DNA of 64,000 nt from contig NZ_FMAT01000009.1 in assembly GCF_900094805.1 (NCBI RefSeq), positions 1 to 64,000 of the forward strand, written 5' to 3'. The number at the start of each line of letters is the position of its first letter. The first letter of the stretch is position 1. The translations under genes and the position numbers were made by a program. The DNA comes from Arthrobacter sp. NIO-1057 (GTDB lineage: Bacteria > Actinomycetota > Actinomycetes > Actinomycetales > Micrococcaceae). This document shows, in pieces, positions 51,801 to 61,583 of the stretch. Below the pieces are notes generated by a model, which had not been told where the DNA came from, made no database searches, and was given only the letters and a program-made list of their open reading frames with translations.

Positions 51801-53543
51801 GTGCGTAGGGTCTTTGGAATTTTTTCGGCAGCAACAACCATTGTCGTGGCGCTCAGCCTCATTGCCGCCGCCGGAAGCGCCGGACTCGTAGTCCTGATCG
51901 GCCAAGGATTTGACCGCCTCTATTCCGGTTCCACACTTGATAGCCAGTGGTACATCGGCGTCGCTGGTGAGGTATTGGCCTTACTCGTTGCAACCTTCTT
52001 GATTCCCATCGTGATCTCTCGCGACAGCCAAGCCCTGACAAATTACCAGCGCTCTAAATTACTTAAGCACTACCTGTCCATCGGTCCTCTAGCTGTACGC
52101 CGAGCCGGCGAAGGCGAACTGGTCCATGCGGCGATGGATTCGGTGGAACGCTCGGTCAAGTACCGTTCCAGTTTCATCGGACCAGCTAGCGCAGCGGTGG
52201 CCACCCCCGTATTGATCTTGTGCTTTATAGCGCTCTTTATTGACCCACTCAGTGCGGTACTCATGGTGATCCCTACTGCGCTGGTTCCGGTAATTGTTCT
52301 TGGCTTTCAGCGCCGCTTCGGTTCTGCAAACGGCGAGTACCGCAGGGCTCAAGGAATCCTCTCGGCAACCTTCTTGGATGCACTGCGTTCCTTGAACATG
52401 CTCAAGCTCAACGGTGGCAGCGCATGGATGGGCAAGGCCATTAACACGGCCACCGAACGTGTACGCCAACAGGTGATGAAATTGCTGGCCCGAAACCAGC
52501 TGATCCTCTTGGTCATCGATTCGAGCTTTGCCGTGCTGCTCTTGGCCAGCGCCTCGCTGCTGGCTTGGTGGCGTGCCAGTAGCGGTGCAATCTCGCCAGG
52601 AGCCGCAGTATCCCTCGTTATTCTTAGTTACCTGATGCTGGCACCGGTGAACTATGTCGGCAGTTTCTTCTATATCGGAATGACCGGCAAAGCCGCAGAG
52701 AAAAAACTTGCCGAGATCCAAGAGATCTCGATGCACCCCTCCATGGCTAACCCGCTTCGTGTGAATCTTGCTAACAATGGTTTATTCATTGAAAATCTTC
52801 GTGCCAGTTATACCGGTAGCGATCAGGGATTAGAAGATATCAACCTGCAATTTCCTGTGGGATCACGCACCGCTATCATTGGGGCATCTGGCAGCGGTAA
52901 AAGCACCCTGATTAGGGTGCTCCAAGGGCAACTTGAATCCACCACCGGGCTCATCCACGATGGACGACAACCGATGGGGCCAGCCACTCTCAAAGCAAAC
53001 ACCGCTGTGGTTGAACAACACGCCACGCTCTTCGGTGAAAGCCTTCGTGAGAACTTGCAGCTTGCAGCACCCACGGCCACCGATGAACAATTACTGGCCG
53101 CCATCAATCAAGTCAATATGGCGTCCTGGCTGGTGCAGCAACCATTGGGATTGGATCAACCACTGGGCGAAGGCGGTGCCCGGCTCTCCGGCGGACAGGC
53201 ACAACGCCTATCTTTAGCCCGCGCCCTACTAGCCAATCGCCCAATACTCTTACTTGACGAACCAACCAGCGCCCTAGACGTACACAGCGAAGCTGAAATC
53301 ACCCGGACCCTGCGTGAACTCGATTCCCAGACCACCATCATTACCGTCACCCACCGGTTAGGACTATTGGCCGATTATGACTATGTGGTGGTGATGGATC
53401 ATGGAAAAGTAATCCAATCAGGAGCCCGCGAAGAACTGCTGGAACAAGACGGTTACCTCAAAGAAGCCATGACAAATCTGAACCAGCGCACGAGGCAACT
53501 GCAAACGCGAGGGCTGCCTTCGATAGGGGAGGGGGAAGCATGA
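51801..53543 (+). CDS. ABC exporter half-transporter, CydD-like
   Basis: A 580-residue fused permease-ATPase. The membrane domain (about 1-310) is followed by an ATPase with GASGSGKST, LSGGQAQR and ILLLDEPTSALD. With the next gene it forms a heterodimer of the CydDC type, known to export cysteine and glutathione for cytochrome bd assembly. GTG start at 51801. No cydAB is within the window, so another thiol or peptide exporter role is possible. Confidence 0.8.
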   Translation: MRRVFGIFSAATTIVVALSLIAAAGSAGLVVLIGQGFDRLYSGSTLDSQWYIGVAGEVLALLVATFLIPIVISRDSQALTNYQRSKLLKHYLSIGPLAVRRAGEGELVHAAMDSVERSVKYRSSFIGPASAAVATPVLILCFIALFIDPLSAVLMVIPTALVPVIVLGFQRRFGSANGEYRRAQGILSATFLDALRSLNMLKLNGGSAWMGKAINTATERVRQQVMKLLARNQLILLVIDSSFAVLLLASASLLAWWRASSGAISPGAAVSLVILSYLMLAPVNYVGSFFYIGMTGKAAEKKLAEIQEISMHPSMANPLRVNLANNGLFIENLRASYTGSDQGLEDINLQFPVGSRTAIIGASGSGKSTLIRVLQGQLESTTGLIHDGRQPMGPATLKANTAVVEQHATLFGESLRENLQLAAPTATDEQLLAAINQVNMASWLVQQPLGLDQPLGEGGARLSGGQAQRLSLARALLANRPILLLDEPTSALDVHSEAEITRTLRELDSQTTIITVTHRLGLLADYDYVVVMDHGKVIQSGAREELLEQDGYLKEAMTNLNQRTRQLQTRGLPSIGEGEA

Positions 53544-55300
53544 GCCAGCACAAGAAGCACACGTTCGCGACCGTTCTGTGGCTCATAGGAACTACTAAAG
53601 ACCTTTTGGCGCCACTGGCCTTGGCAAGTGTTTTTTCATGCCTGACCCGACTGATCTCCTTGAGCATCTACGTTCTGGCCGGAACTGGTCTGGTGAAAGT
53701 CTTAGGGATTCACGAACTAGAAAGATTACAGTCCCTGGGATGGGGGTGGCTGGTGGGGCTGATCTTCGTTCTGGGTCTGGCCAAGGGCGCACTGCGTTAC
53801 CTAGAACAATACGTCGGTCATCGGGTCGCCTTCCTGTCCTTGGCACGACTACGCCGCAGAATGTATGCCGCCTTTGAACGCCAAGCACCCTTTAGCGCAG
53901 CGAGCAAAAATTCTGGAAGCCTCCTAGCCCGCGCCACCAGTGACATCGATAAAGTCGAAGTGTTTTTTGCGCACACACTTCCACCCGCGGTATCCGCAGT
54001 GGTGGTCAGCGCCCTGGCAACGTGGGGAACGTGGATCGAGTTTGGAGAACAGCCAGCACTGATCCTGCTTGGCGCATACCTCCTAGTTGGTGTCGTCATA
54101 CCTGCCGTTGGAGTGCGCAAGTTGCGCGCCAACGCAGCCACCACTGCGACAGTACGAGGCACGCAAAACCAACTTTTCACTGAAGCCATGGCGGGTGTGG
54201 AAGTTCTGCACAGCTTCCACGGCGGTAATAAGACATTACAGAAACTGCGCGCAAGCAGTCTTGAAGCCAATGCCGCGGCATTAGGTACCGGCAAGATCAC
54301 GGCGGTTCGCGCAGCTCTGACTCAACTGATCATGTGGGGTAGCCTGCTGGCGCTGTTCATTGTTCTTGGCACCGCAGGGCAACTCGGCGCGCTTGTCATA
54401 GTGGTGTGTGCTTTTATCCCTTCCTTTGAAGCGGTACGCACCGTTGACGGATTCATCCTTGGACTACAGGATTCGCTGGCAAGCGCTCGCCGATTGCACG
54501 CGACAGATACCTACAAGCCAACAATCACTGATCCTGCCAACGCGGTGGCGCTGCCCGAGTCAGGGGAACTGAAAATCCGGGACATTGGGATCTCCTACGG
54601 CCCAAACAGCGTAGTACAAGGCGTAGACCTGCAACTGCAGCCTGGTGAAATGGTGGCCTTGGTTGGAGCCAGTGGTTCAGGTAAATCATCGGTTGCTGCG
54701 GCCTTGGTCAGAGCCATCGATTACACCGGAACTATCAGCTTTGGCGACGTTGATATCACCACGGCCAGCTTGGATAAGCTTCGTCAAAAGATCATCCTCG
54801 TCTCCCAAGAATCACTGATTGTGCGCGGCACGGTGCGCGACAATCTGCTCTTAGGACGGCAGGGCATCACCGATGAACAACTAATTTCAGTACTCGAAGA
54901 ATTGGGCCTAGGCGACTGGCTGACCGGACAGAAATCAGGGCTGGACACCCGACTCGGAGACCGTGCCACACGACTTTCTGGCGGGCAACGCCAACGGCTA
55001 GCGCTGGCCCGTGCACTGATCAGGAAGCCTGCCGTATTGATTATGGATGAATCAAGTAGTGCGCTTGACGTAGCCAGCGAGCAACTTGTTTTGCAGGCGG
55101 TAGAGCGGCGTCGCCTACAGGGGATGTCGGTAGTCATGATTAGCCACCGCCTCGCCACCGCAGGACAGGCACAACTGACAATGGTTATCGATAATGGCGT
55201 CGTTGCTGAAAGTGGGCGGGCCGCTGAACTGCTGGCTAGGGAAGATTCGCTCTTCTCACAGATGGCAATTCGTGAGGTGGATCAGATTTTGCTGGGCTAG
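53540..55300 (+). CDS. ABC exporter half-transporter, CydC-like
   Basis: The 586-residue partner, overlapping the first gene by 4 bp. Its ATPase has GASGSGKSS, LSGGQRQR and VLIMDESSSALD; the serine in place of Pro-Thr after the Walker B Glu differs from its partner, as in asymmetric heterodimers. The membrane domain has about six segments. Confidence 0.8.
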   Translation: MSQHKKHTFATVLWLIGTTKDLLAPLALASVFSCLTRLISLSIYVLAGTGLVKVLGIHELERLQSLGWGWLVGLIFVLGLAKGALRYLEQYVGHRVAFLSLARLRRRMYAAFERQAPFSAASKNSGSLLARATSDIDKVEVFFAHTLPPAVSAVVVSALATWGTWIEFGEQPALILLGAYLLVGVVIPAVGVRKLRANAATTATVRGTQNQLFTEAMAGVEVLHSFHGGNKTLQKLRASSLEANAAALGTGKITAVRAALTQLIMWGSLLALFIVLGTAGQLGALVIVVCAFIPSFEAVRTVDGFILGLQDSLASARRLHATDTYKPTITDPANAVALPESGELKIRDIGISYGPNSVVQGVDLQLQPGEMVALVGASGSGKSSVAAALVRAIDYTGTISFGDVDITTASLDKLRQKIILVSQESLIVRGTVRDNLLLGRQGITDEQLISVLEELGLGDWLTGQKSGLDTRLGDRATRLSGGQRQRLALARALIRKPAVLIMDESSSALDVASEQLVLQAVERRRLQGMSVVMISHRLATAGQAQLTMVIDNGVVAESGRAAELLAREDSLFSQMAIREVDQILLG

Positions 55301-55339
55301 ATGCCTGACAAGTGAGCTAATAAACATTAGGCTCGCACC

Positions 55340-57106
55340 ATGATGAGAATTGTGGTTCTGCTGTTCCTCGGCGTTCTCGCCACAGGGTTTGTCGTCACTG
55401 CGATCCTTGCCGGTACTTCCGGCGAATGGGTCTGGTGGATCTTGGTTGCACTGACCGGTCTACTGGTGCTTCTTGGCATCCATGACCTGGTGCAGAAGAA
55501 ACATGCGATCCTGCGCAACTTCCCGATTGTTGGGCATGCGCGTTATCTTTTTGAATTCATCCGCCCGGAAATCCAGCAGTACTTCATTGAACGCAATACC
55601 GACGGCAAGCCTTTTGACCGTGACACGCGCTCGCTGATCTACGCAAGGGCCAAGGGCGCCGACAGCCACAAAGCCTTTGGTACTGAACGCGATGTGAATG
55701 CAGTTGGCCACGAGTACCTTTTGCAGTCGGTGGCACCCGTGGCGCCGCCGAGCAACCAATTCCGAGTCAAAGTTGGTTCCAGCCAATGTACTCAGCCATA
55801 CGAGATTTCACTGATGAACATCTCGTCGATGAGTTTCGGTGCCTTATCGGCCAACGCGGTGTTGGCCATGAACAAGGGCGCAGAAATGGGCGATTTTGTT
55901 CACGAAACCGGTGAAGGTGGACTGACTAAATACCACTTGGAATACGGGGCAGATCTTTTCTGGGAAATCGGCTCAGGCTACTTTGGCTGCCGTACCCCGG
56001 AAGGACGTTTTAACCCAGAAACCTTTGCCGCCAAGGCTAAACTGCCCAACGTCAAGGGCATCACCATCAAGCTCTCCCAAGGTGCCAAACCAGGCCTGGG
56101 CGGAGTGCTTCCAGCGGCCAAGGTCACCGCGGAAATCTCCGAAGCTCGAGACGTTCCGATGGGCGAAGACTGCATCTCACCAGCCAGCCACGCAGAGTTC
56201 TCTACGCCCCGCGAGTTGATGCACTTTGTCGCAAAGCTCCGCGAACTCAGTGGCGGCAAACCGGTGGGAATTAAGTTCTGTGTTGGCTCACGCACCGACG
56301 TCATGGCGCTGTGCAAGGGCATGCTCGACACCGGAATCCTAGTTGACTTCATAACTATTGATGGTGCCGAAGGCGGTACCGGTGCAGCACCGCTGGAGTA
56401 CGAAGATCATGTGGGTGCACCGCTGACCGAAGGAATAATGCTGGTGCACAATACCTTGGTGGGCGCCGGGCTCCGCGACGAAATCCGATTGGCTGCGGCC
56501 GGCAAGATTGCCAATGGCTCGGACATTATTAAGCGTCTGATCCAAGGTGCGGACTTCACCTTCTCGGCGCGCTCCATGATGATGGCCACCGGATGCATCC
56601 AGGCTCAACAGTGCCACACCAATCACTGCCCTGTCGGGGTGGCCACCCAAAACAAGAGGCTGATGCGTGCCCTAGATGTTGAAGACAAAGGGCACCGTGT
56701 TTACAACTATCATCGCCTGACAGTTACAGAATGTGCACAGATCATGGCTTCCATGGGATTGAGCAGCCCAACCCAACTCAATACGAGAATGCTCCGGCGA
56801 CGGGTGAACCTTCAGTCCACACGTTCCTACGCTTCACTGTTCCACTGGCTACGTCCAGGCGAATTACTTCATGATGCACCAGGTTCGTGGAAGGAAGATT
56901 GGGACGAGGCCGATGCTGATCACTTTGGTGAGCATGCACCCCTACACTTTGAAGAGCCAGTGGGCGTTGGCATTGAACCAGCCAAGGTACGTGAACCTCA
57001 AGATGCGGTCAGCGCACCACGAATTGAGCCGAAAGATTCTGCCAAAGTACGTCCGGTCCATGCTGATGTCACCCGTCCCGAAGGAAGACCGGGCGCCGAT
57101 AGCTAG
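55340..57106 (+). CDS. FMN-binding glutamate-synthase-like protein (GltB FMN domain only)
   Basis: A 588-residue protein. Two N-terminal transmembrane segments (about 1-48) precede a GltS-type FMN barrel (about 140-470) with a 3Fe-4S motif CIQAQQCHTNHCPVGVATQ. The glutaminase domain is absent. Such proteins are common in bacteria, and their substrate is unknown. Membrane anchoring suggests electron exchange with the respiratory chain. Two adjacent ATG starts. Confidence 0.87.
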   Translation: MMRIVVLLFLGVLATGFVVTAILAGTSGEWVWWILVALTGLLVLLGIHDLVQKKHAILRNFPIVGHARYLFEFIRPEIQQYFIERNTDGKPFDRDTRSLIYARAKGADSHKAFGTERDVNAVGHEYLLQSVAPVAPPSNQFRVKVGSSQCTQPYEISLMNISSMSFGALSANAVLAMNKGAEMGDFVHETGEGGLTKYHLEYGADLFWEIGSGYFGCRTPEGRFNPETFAAKAKLPNVKGITIKLSQGAKPGLGGVLPAAKVTAEISEARDVPMGEDCISPASHAEFSTPRELMHFVAKLRELSGGKPVGIKFCVGSRTDVMALCKGMLDTGILVDFITIDGAEGGTGAAPLEYEDHVGAPLTEGIMLVHNTLVGAGLRDEIRLAAAGKIANGSDIIKRLIQGADFTFSARSMMMATGCIQAQQCHTNHCPVGVATQNKRLMRALDVEDKGHRVYNYHRLTVTECAQIMASMGLSSPTQLNTRMLRRRVNLQSTRSYASLFHWLRPGELLHDAPGSWKEDWDEADADHFGEHAPLHFEEPVGVGIEPAKVREPQDAVSAPRIEPKDSAKVRPVHADVTRPEGRPGADS

Positions 57107-58200
57107 AGCTCGGTGCCTTCGGCCAACGAACGCAATGCCTGCTGGTCCACGTTGCTAATGGCGGCGCGGGACCAGCGTGGATTACGGTCTTTGTCAATGA
57201 CTTGTGCACGAATTCCTTCGGCAAGATCAGGAAGATGCATCAGATGGCGGGCCATGCGTAATTCCCGGTCCAATGCGGAGCGTAGATCCTGTTCGGCGCG
57301 TGCCTGACGGACCGTGTAGAACGCGCTGCTGATGCTGGAAGGCGAGTTAGCCAAAATTGATTGGGCAGCCTGTTGCGCTGCTGGATGCACCATTTTCTCT
57401 AGTCGTTCAAGCACTTCTTGCGGGCTATCAGCACTGAAGGCATGGTCCACCCACCCCTGACTGAGTTCTAAGGCGTAGGATTCCGGGGCACCGTGCAGTA
57501 CTTCGATGGCTGAGATAATTTCGCCTGCCGAGAGTCCCACGAATTCATCAAGCTCATCCAGGATGTTTTCGGCGAAAGAATCGTTGATAACGACATCAGC
57601 AAATCCGAGATAGACCGCGTCGGCACCAGTGAAGGAGGCCGCGCTCATGGCGAAGTATTCGCCAAAATATCCGGGGGTATTTGCGAGCAGATGACTGCCA
57701 CCCACATCCGGGGTGTAACCGATCTTTGCTTCTGGCATACCCATGGTGGCGCTCTGGGTCACCAAACGGACCGGAGCGTGAGAGGCCAAACCCACCCCGC
57801 CACCCATGGTGATTCCGTGGGCCAAAGTAATCAACGGCTTGGGATAAGTAGAGATCAAATAATCCAGATCGAATTCCATCGACAACAGATCAATGAATTC
57901 TTGATGAGCTCCGGTCGTGACGGCGCGATGAAAATCAGCGATGTCCCCGCCGGCACAGAAAGCACGTTCACCACGACCAGTAAGCAGAACCAAAGAGATG
58001 GCAGGATCCTTCGCCCATTGCTTCAGCACACGAGTTAACTCAGCGAGCATCTGCAAGGTCAAGGCGTTCAGCTTGGCAGCTCGATCCAGTTCGATATGCC
58101 CGATCGGACCATACACCTTGGAAACAATATTGGTTGCCGTAGCGGCCGGTGTGCTGGCAGATTGCACCGATGACTCCTCAAGAATTTTTGGGGCGCCCAT
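57103..58200 (-). CDS. Enoyl-CoA hydratase/isomerase family, 3-hydroxyisobutyryl-CoA hydrolase-like
   Basis: A 365-residue crotonase-fold enzyme. The oxyanion segments GERAFCAGGDI and HGITMGGGVGLASHA and the PEAKIGYTPDVGGSH segment, plus a C-terminal extension of about 100 residues, match 3-hydroxyisobutyryl-CoA hydrolases of valine breakdown. It overlaps the convergent glutamate-synthase-like gene by 4 bp and follows a LysR gene on the same strand after 23 bp. Confidence 0.83.
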   Translation of the reverse strand: MGAPKILEESSVQSASTPAATATNIVSKVYGPIGHIELDRAAKLNALTLQMLAELTRVLKQWAKDPAISLVLLTGRGERAFCAGGDIADFHRAVTTGAHQEFIDLLSMEFDLDYLISTYPKPLITLAHGITMGGGVGLASHAPVRLVTQSATMGMPEAKIGYTPDVGGSHLLANTPGYFGEYFAMSAASFTGADAVYLGFADVVINDSFAENILDELDEFVGLSAGEIISAIEVLHGAPESYALELSQGWVDHAFSADSPQEVLERLEKMVHPAAQQAAQSILANSPSSISSAFYTVRQARAEQDLRSALDRELRMARHLMHLPDLAEGIRAQVIDKDRNPRWSRAAISNVDQQALRSLAEGTEL

Positions 58201-58223
58201 GATGCCCCGGGGATGAGTGAAGG

Positions 58224-59129
58224 TTACTGCGCCAAGATCTGGGCTAGGCGATCCAGAACCAGGGCCACCTTTGGCTTCTTCGAATTCTCTGGTTTCAACG
58301 CAAAGATGGAACGCGCCAGACGAATCTCGGGGGCATCAACAATGCGGATGTCTTTCGGCGCGTTAGCCATCGCCAAATCCGGGACCAATGCTGCACCGAG
58401 TCCTGAAGAGACCAAACTCAGGGAGGCATTGAAGTCGTCGCAGTAGGCAGCCACCTGTGGGTGGATGTTGTATGAGGAGAACAGCCGGGAAATCAATGTG
58501 GCATCGGAGGTTCCCGGGTGGTGGAAGATCCATGGCCATTCGGCTAGCTGATCAACGGTGAGCTGCGAGTCATCGGCGATAGGCCACGAAGCAGGAATGA
58601 CGACACGGAATTGGTCGTCGCCCAACCAAGTACGTTCTAGCGATGCGGGCCAGGACAGTCCGCCGGGACCCACCTGGAAGATCAGTGCCAGATCAAGATC
58701 CCCACCGGTACCCAGACCAGCGACGGTTTGTTGTGGTTCACCGATCCACAACCTGAGATTGATGCCCAAGGATGCCCAATCGGGAGCTTTAAGGATTTGT
58801 GGCAACGCGTAAGTTGCCAAGGAAGGGAAGATTCCCAGTTTGATCTCTTCAAGTGCTGTGTCATCGGTGGAGATCGTGGCAACGTCCGCCATGAGAGCAT
58901 CAAGGTCGGTCAGTACGCGTTTGGCATGGCGAATCATGCGCATGGCTCCCGGAGTGGGAGTGATCGAACGGGCACCACGAACAAATAGGGTCGTCCCGGT
59001 GCTACGTTCTAGTGCTGTCATCTGCTGAGATACAGCACTGGCCGTGTAGCCCAGGCGAGATGCGGCCGTGGCAAAGGAACGATGCGCCACAACTTCTAGC
59101 AGTGTGCGCAGATGAACTGGATTAATCAC
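58224..59129 (-). CDS. LysR family transcriptional regulator
   Basis: A 301-residue LysR protein; the HTH is HLRTLLEVVAHRSFATAASRLGYTASAVSQQMTALERSTG. GTG start at 59129. It precedes the crotonase gene on the same strand and may share its transcript; target unknown. Confidence 0.87.
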   Translation of the reverse strand: MINPVHLRTLLEVVAHRSFATAASRLGYTASAVSQQMTALERSTGTTLFVRGARSITPTPGAMRMIRHAKRVLTDLDALMADVATISTDDTALEEIKLGIFPSLATYALPQILKAPDWASLGINLRLWIGEPQQTVAGLGTGGDLDLALIFQVGPGGLSWPASLERTWLGDDQFRVVIPASWPIADDSQLTVDQLAEWPWIFHHPGTSDATLISRLFSSYNIHPQVAAYCDDFNASLSLVSSGLGAALVPDLAMANAPKDIRIVDAPEIRLARSIFALKPENSKKPKVALVLDRLAQILAQ

Positions 59130-59175
59130 TTCTAAAGTCTATGGCCTTTAGCCTAAGTTTTGCTTAGCCGCGTAC

Positions 59176-59436
59176 TTAGTCGTCATCCTCCGGGTCAAAG
59201 AGATCTTCTTCATCGTCTTCGGAATCGTCACTGGAGAATTCATTATCCAGATCATCTTCGGTTTCGAGGTCGTCATCGTAGAGGTATTGACGTTGGGCCA
59301 GGGGATCATGATTGCGCATGGTCTCGGGCATGTCGCTGGAGCCTTCGTAGGCCTGTGAATCGCGACCGTCGTCAGGCTCGTAGATGTCGTTGCCGAACTC
59401 GGGGGCAAACTCGGTCGGTTCAAATTCTCTGCTCAT
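59176..59436 (-). CDS. Small highly acidic protein, unknown function
   Basis: An 86-residue protein whose second half is almost continuous Asp and Glu (about 50-86). It starts after a good GAAGGAG site. No enzyme motif and no membrane segment are visible. It resembles small acidic actinobacterial proteins of unknown function. Confidence 0.65.
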   Translation of the reverse strand: MSREFEPTEFAPEFGNDIYEPDDGRDSQAYEGSSDMPETMRNHDPLAQRQYLYDDDLETEDDLDNEFSSDDSEDDEEDLFDPEDDD

Positions 59437-59573
59437 GACGTACTCCTTCGCTGATACGAGGGATCCGCCGTCGAAGTCGGGGGATGCTCCTCGTGACTTC
59501 TCGTAGCACCAGCGTAGGACCGTAAATCTCTAAACGAAAGTCTTGTTTTATTGGGCAGAAAGTGAATGACTTC

Positions 59574-60047
59574 TCAGTGGTCGTGCTCGGAATAGTGTTC
59601 AAGAAGGGGAGCAGAACGGTAAGCCAAATGTGTGTGTAGCGCGAAGGTTGTCTCCGAACGCGTGACTCCCTTGATGCGTAAGATTTGACGCAACGCCGAC
59701 TGTAATTGATGTGTGTCGGTGGCAATCAAACGAACCCATACATCGCCGCGGCCGGAGGTCTCGTGGATTTCTAAGACGTTGGGGATCTGCCGTAGTGCGG
59801 TGATCACCGTATCTAGATCACGGTGGTTAACTTCCAAGGTGACGAACGCAAGTACGTCATAACCCAGCTTTCCCAGGTCAATGTCTCGACCGCCATCACG
59901 AAGAATTTCCGAACGTTGTAAGCGTCGCAACCGGGACTGTGCCGTGTTCCGGGCTATACCCACCTCATCGGCGAGTTCAGAGATTTGAATGCGGGGGTCT
60001 TTGATCAGGGCGAGCAGTACTTTGAGGTCTACGTCGTCTAATCGCAC
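59574..60047 (-). CDS. Lrp/AsnC family regulator
   Basis: A 157-residue protein with an N-terminal AsnC HTH (LDDVDLKVLLALIKDPRIQISELADEVGIARNTAQSRLRRLQ) and a RAM ligand domain. GTG 60047 follows GGGAG and gives the normal length; the longer TTG frame adds 18 poorly conserved-looking residues. It is divergent from an MFS transporter, its likely target. Confidence 0.85.
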   Translation of the reverse strand: MRLDDVDLKVLLALIKDPRIQISELADEVGIARNTAQSRLRRLQRSEILRDGGRDIDLGKLGYDVLAFVTLEVNHRDLDTVITALRQIPNVLEIHETSGRGDVWVRLIATDTHQLQSALRQILRIKGVTRSETTFALHTHLAYRSAPLLEHYSEHDH

Positions 60048-60198
60048 TATATGCTCACTCCCGGTGCTCTCGAAGGCCACTATTTTGACCAAACTGCTCA
60101 AATCCTAACAAGAAGAAGACTTACTTGCTTTGAAAGCAGGGATATTTGTGGAAGAACGATCTGTTGCAGTAGACAAACTCAAGCAGAACGCTCAACTC

Positions 60199-60228
60199 AC
60201 CGGTGGGGCAGCGAGTGGTCCCACCGGT
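60199..60228 (+). promoter_or_regulatory. Hairpin in the leader of the MFS gene, inside a possible leader ORF
   Basis: ACCGGTGGG (60199-60207) and CCCACCGGT (60220-60228) pair perfectly with a 12-nt loop and are followed by a run of A then T. A short frame 60148-60309 (GTG, 53 codons, AGCAGGG 6 nt upstream) spans it and overlaps the MFS start. Whether it is translated is unknown. Confidence 0.4.
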
Positions 60229-60292
60229 AAAAAACTTTTTCAGGACAATCCTGGACGCCAAGGCCACAGCTACTTTGAAACCGGGAGTGAAC

Positions 60293-61531
60293 GTGTCTGT
60301 CATCAGTGAACTGCGCATGCAGCCCATGCAACACCGCGCCCTGTCTTGGAACCCAGGATTAACCACGCGGCTGGTCATCACGGTTGCGGTGAGCTTCCTG
60401 CTTTTGGTCGGAGCTAATCTCGCCACTCCGCTGTACCCGGCATTGCAAGCAGAACTCCACTTAGGCGCAATGGGAACAACCATCGCCTTTGCCAGCTACG
60501 TCTGTTCACTGATGTTCTTCTTGTGCACCGTAGGACACTGGTCCGATCACATCGGCCGCCGTGCAGCATTGGTCATTGCCGTGCTCGTATCTCTGGCAGG
60601 AACCTTCGTCTTCGGTTCAGCATCCAGCCTTTTTGAACTGTGCCTAGGCCGCGGGCTTCAAGGAACCGGCGTCGCACTAGCAACCGGTGCCAGCGCTGCT
60701 GCACTGCGTGAATTGCTACCATCCAAGCCTGAATGGGCCTCCCGATTCACCCTTTTGGCATCTTCCGGCGGCGTAGCTTTTGGCCCGGTGCTAGGTGGAT
60801 TGATGGCCAACCTGCCCGGTGGACGGAGCACCGTCTTTATGGTGCAGGCGGTACTACTAATTCTGGTGATGATTCCGCTGGTTACCCTCCAGGCGCGACC
60901 TGCCATTGCGATGGCCGAACGCGGTCAGCGCGGTAAGGCCTTGGCCCCGCGTCGTTTAGGGATTCCCAGTACCGCTCGTTCGCAATTCTGGTTGGCCGCG
61001 CTGGTGGGCTTTTTGAGCTTTGCCATCTTCGGCTTTGTGCTCTCGCTGGCCCCAGGCTATTTTGCCGAAACTTTTGGGCTGAACTCCTTGTGGGTCATTG
61101 GCCTTATCGCCGGTTTACCCTTGGGCGTCTCGGCCCTCTCGCAAGTTGTTGTGCGTGGCGGTACAAAGCTCCTACCAATCGGGTTGTCGCTGATGGCAAT
61201 CTCAACAGTTTTGTTGGCGGTAGCTGCTGAATATGAAATCTTGATCCTCGCCTTGCTCGCTTTGGTGCTTGTCGGTCTAGGACAGGGAGTGAGCTTCCGA
61301 ACCGCCTTTGCCACAGCCGTTGACGCGGTGAGCGACAGGCAGCATGCACAGACCGTATCAACCATTTATCTGGTGACCTACCTGGGCAGTGCAGTTCCCG
61401 TGATTGCGTTGGGCTGGGCCGTTGGAGTCTTCGGTCAGGAAATAAGCATCTTGGTCTTTGCCATCTGCTGTTCATTCTTAGCTCTGGCCTTGGCATTGTG
61501 GGCCGTGTTCTCCCACCGAACTAAAAACTGA
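60293..61531 (+). CDS. MFS transporter (drug/metabolite efflux type)
   Basis: A 412-residue protein with 12 predicted segments and the inter-helix motif GHWSDHIGRRAAL. The GTG at 60293 has GGGAG 5 nt upstream; a longer frame is possible. It is divergent from an AsnC-type regulator, which suggests amino-acid-responsive export. Ends in a large palindromic terminator. Confidence 0.82.
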   Translation: MSVISELRMQPMQHRALSWNPGLTTRLVITVAVSFLLLVGANLATPLYPALQAELHLGAMGTTIAFASYVCSLMFFLCTVGHWSDHIGRRAALVIAVLVSLAGTFVFGSASSLFELCLGRGLQGTGVALATGASAAALRELLPSKPEWASRFTLLASSGGVAFGPVLGGLMANLPGGRSTVFMVQAVLLILVMIPLVTLQARPAIAMAERGQRGKALAPRRLGIPSTARSQFWLAALVGFLSFAIFGFVLSLAPGYFAETFGLNSLWVIGLIAGLPLGVSALSQVVVRGGTKLLPIGLSLMAISTVLLAVAAEYEILILALLALVLVGLGQGVSFRTAFATAVDAVSDRQHAQTVSTIYLVTYLGSAVPVIALGWAVGVFGQEISILVFAICCSFLALALALWAVFSHRTKN

Positions 61532-61533
61532 TC

Positions 61534-61579
61534 TTAAAGTACTGTGCTCACGGCAATTGCCGTGAGCACAGTACTTTAA
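61534..61579. terminator. 46-bp perfect palindrome, bidirectional terminator
   Basis: Arms 61534-61556 and 61557-61579 are perfectly complementary over 23 bp with AATT at the centre. Short A/T runs end both sides. It begins 2 bp after the MFS stop and ends 4 bp before the convergent LLM gene. Confidence 0.9.
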
Positions 61580-61583
61580 TGAC

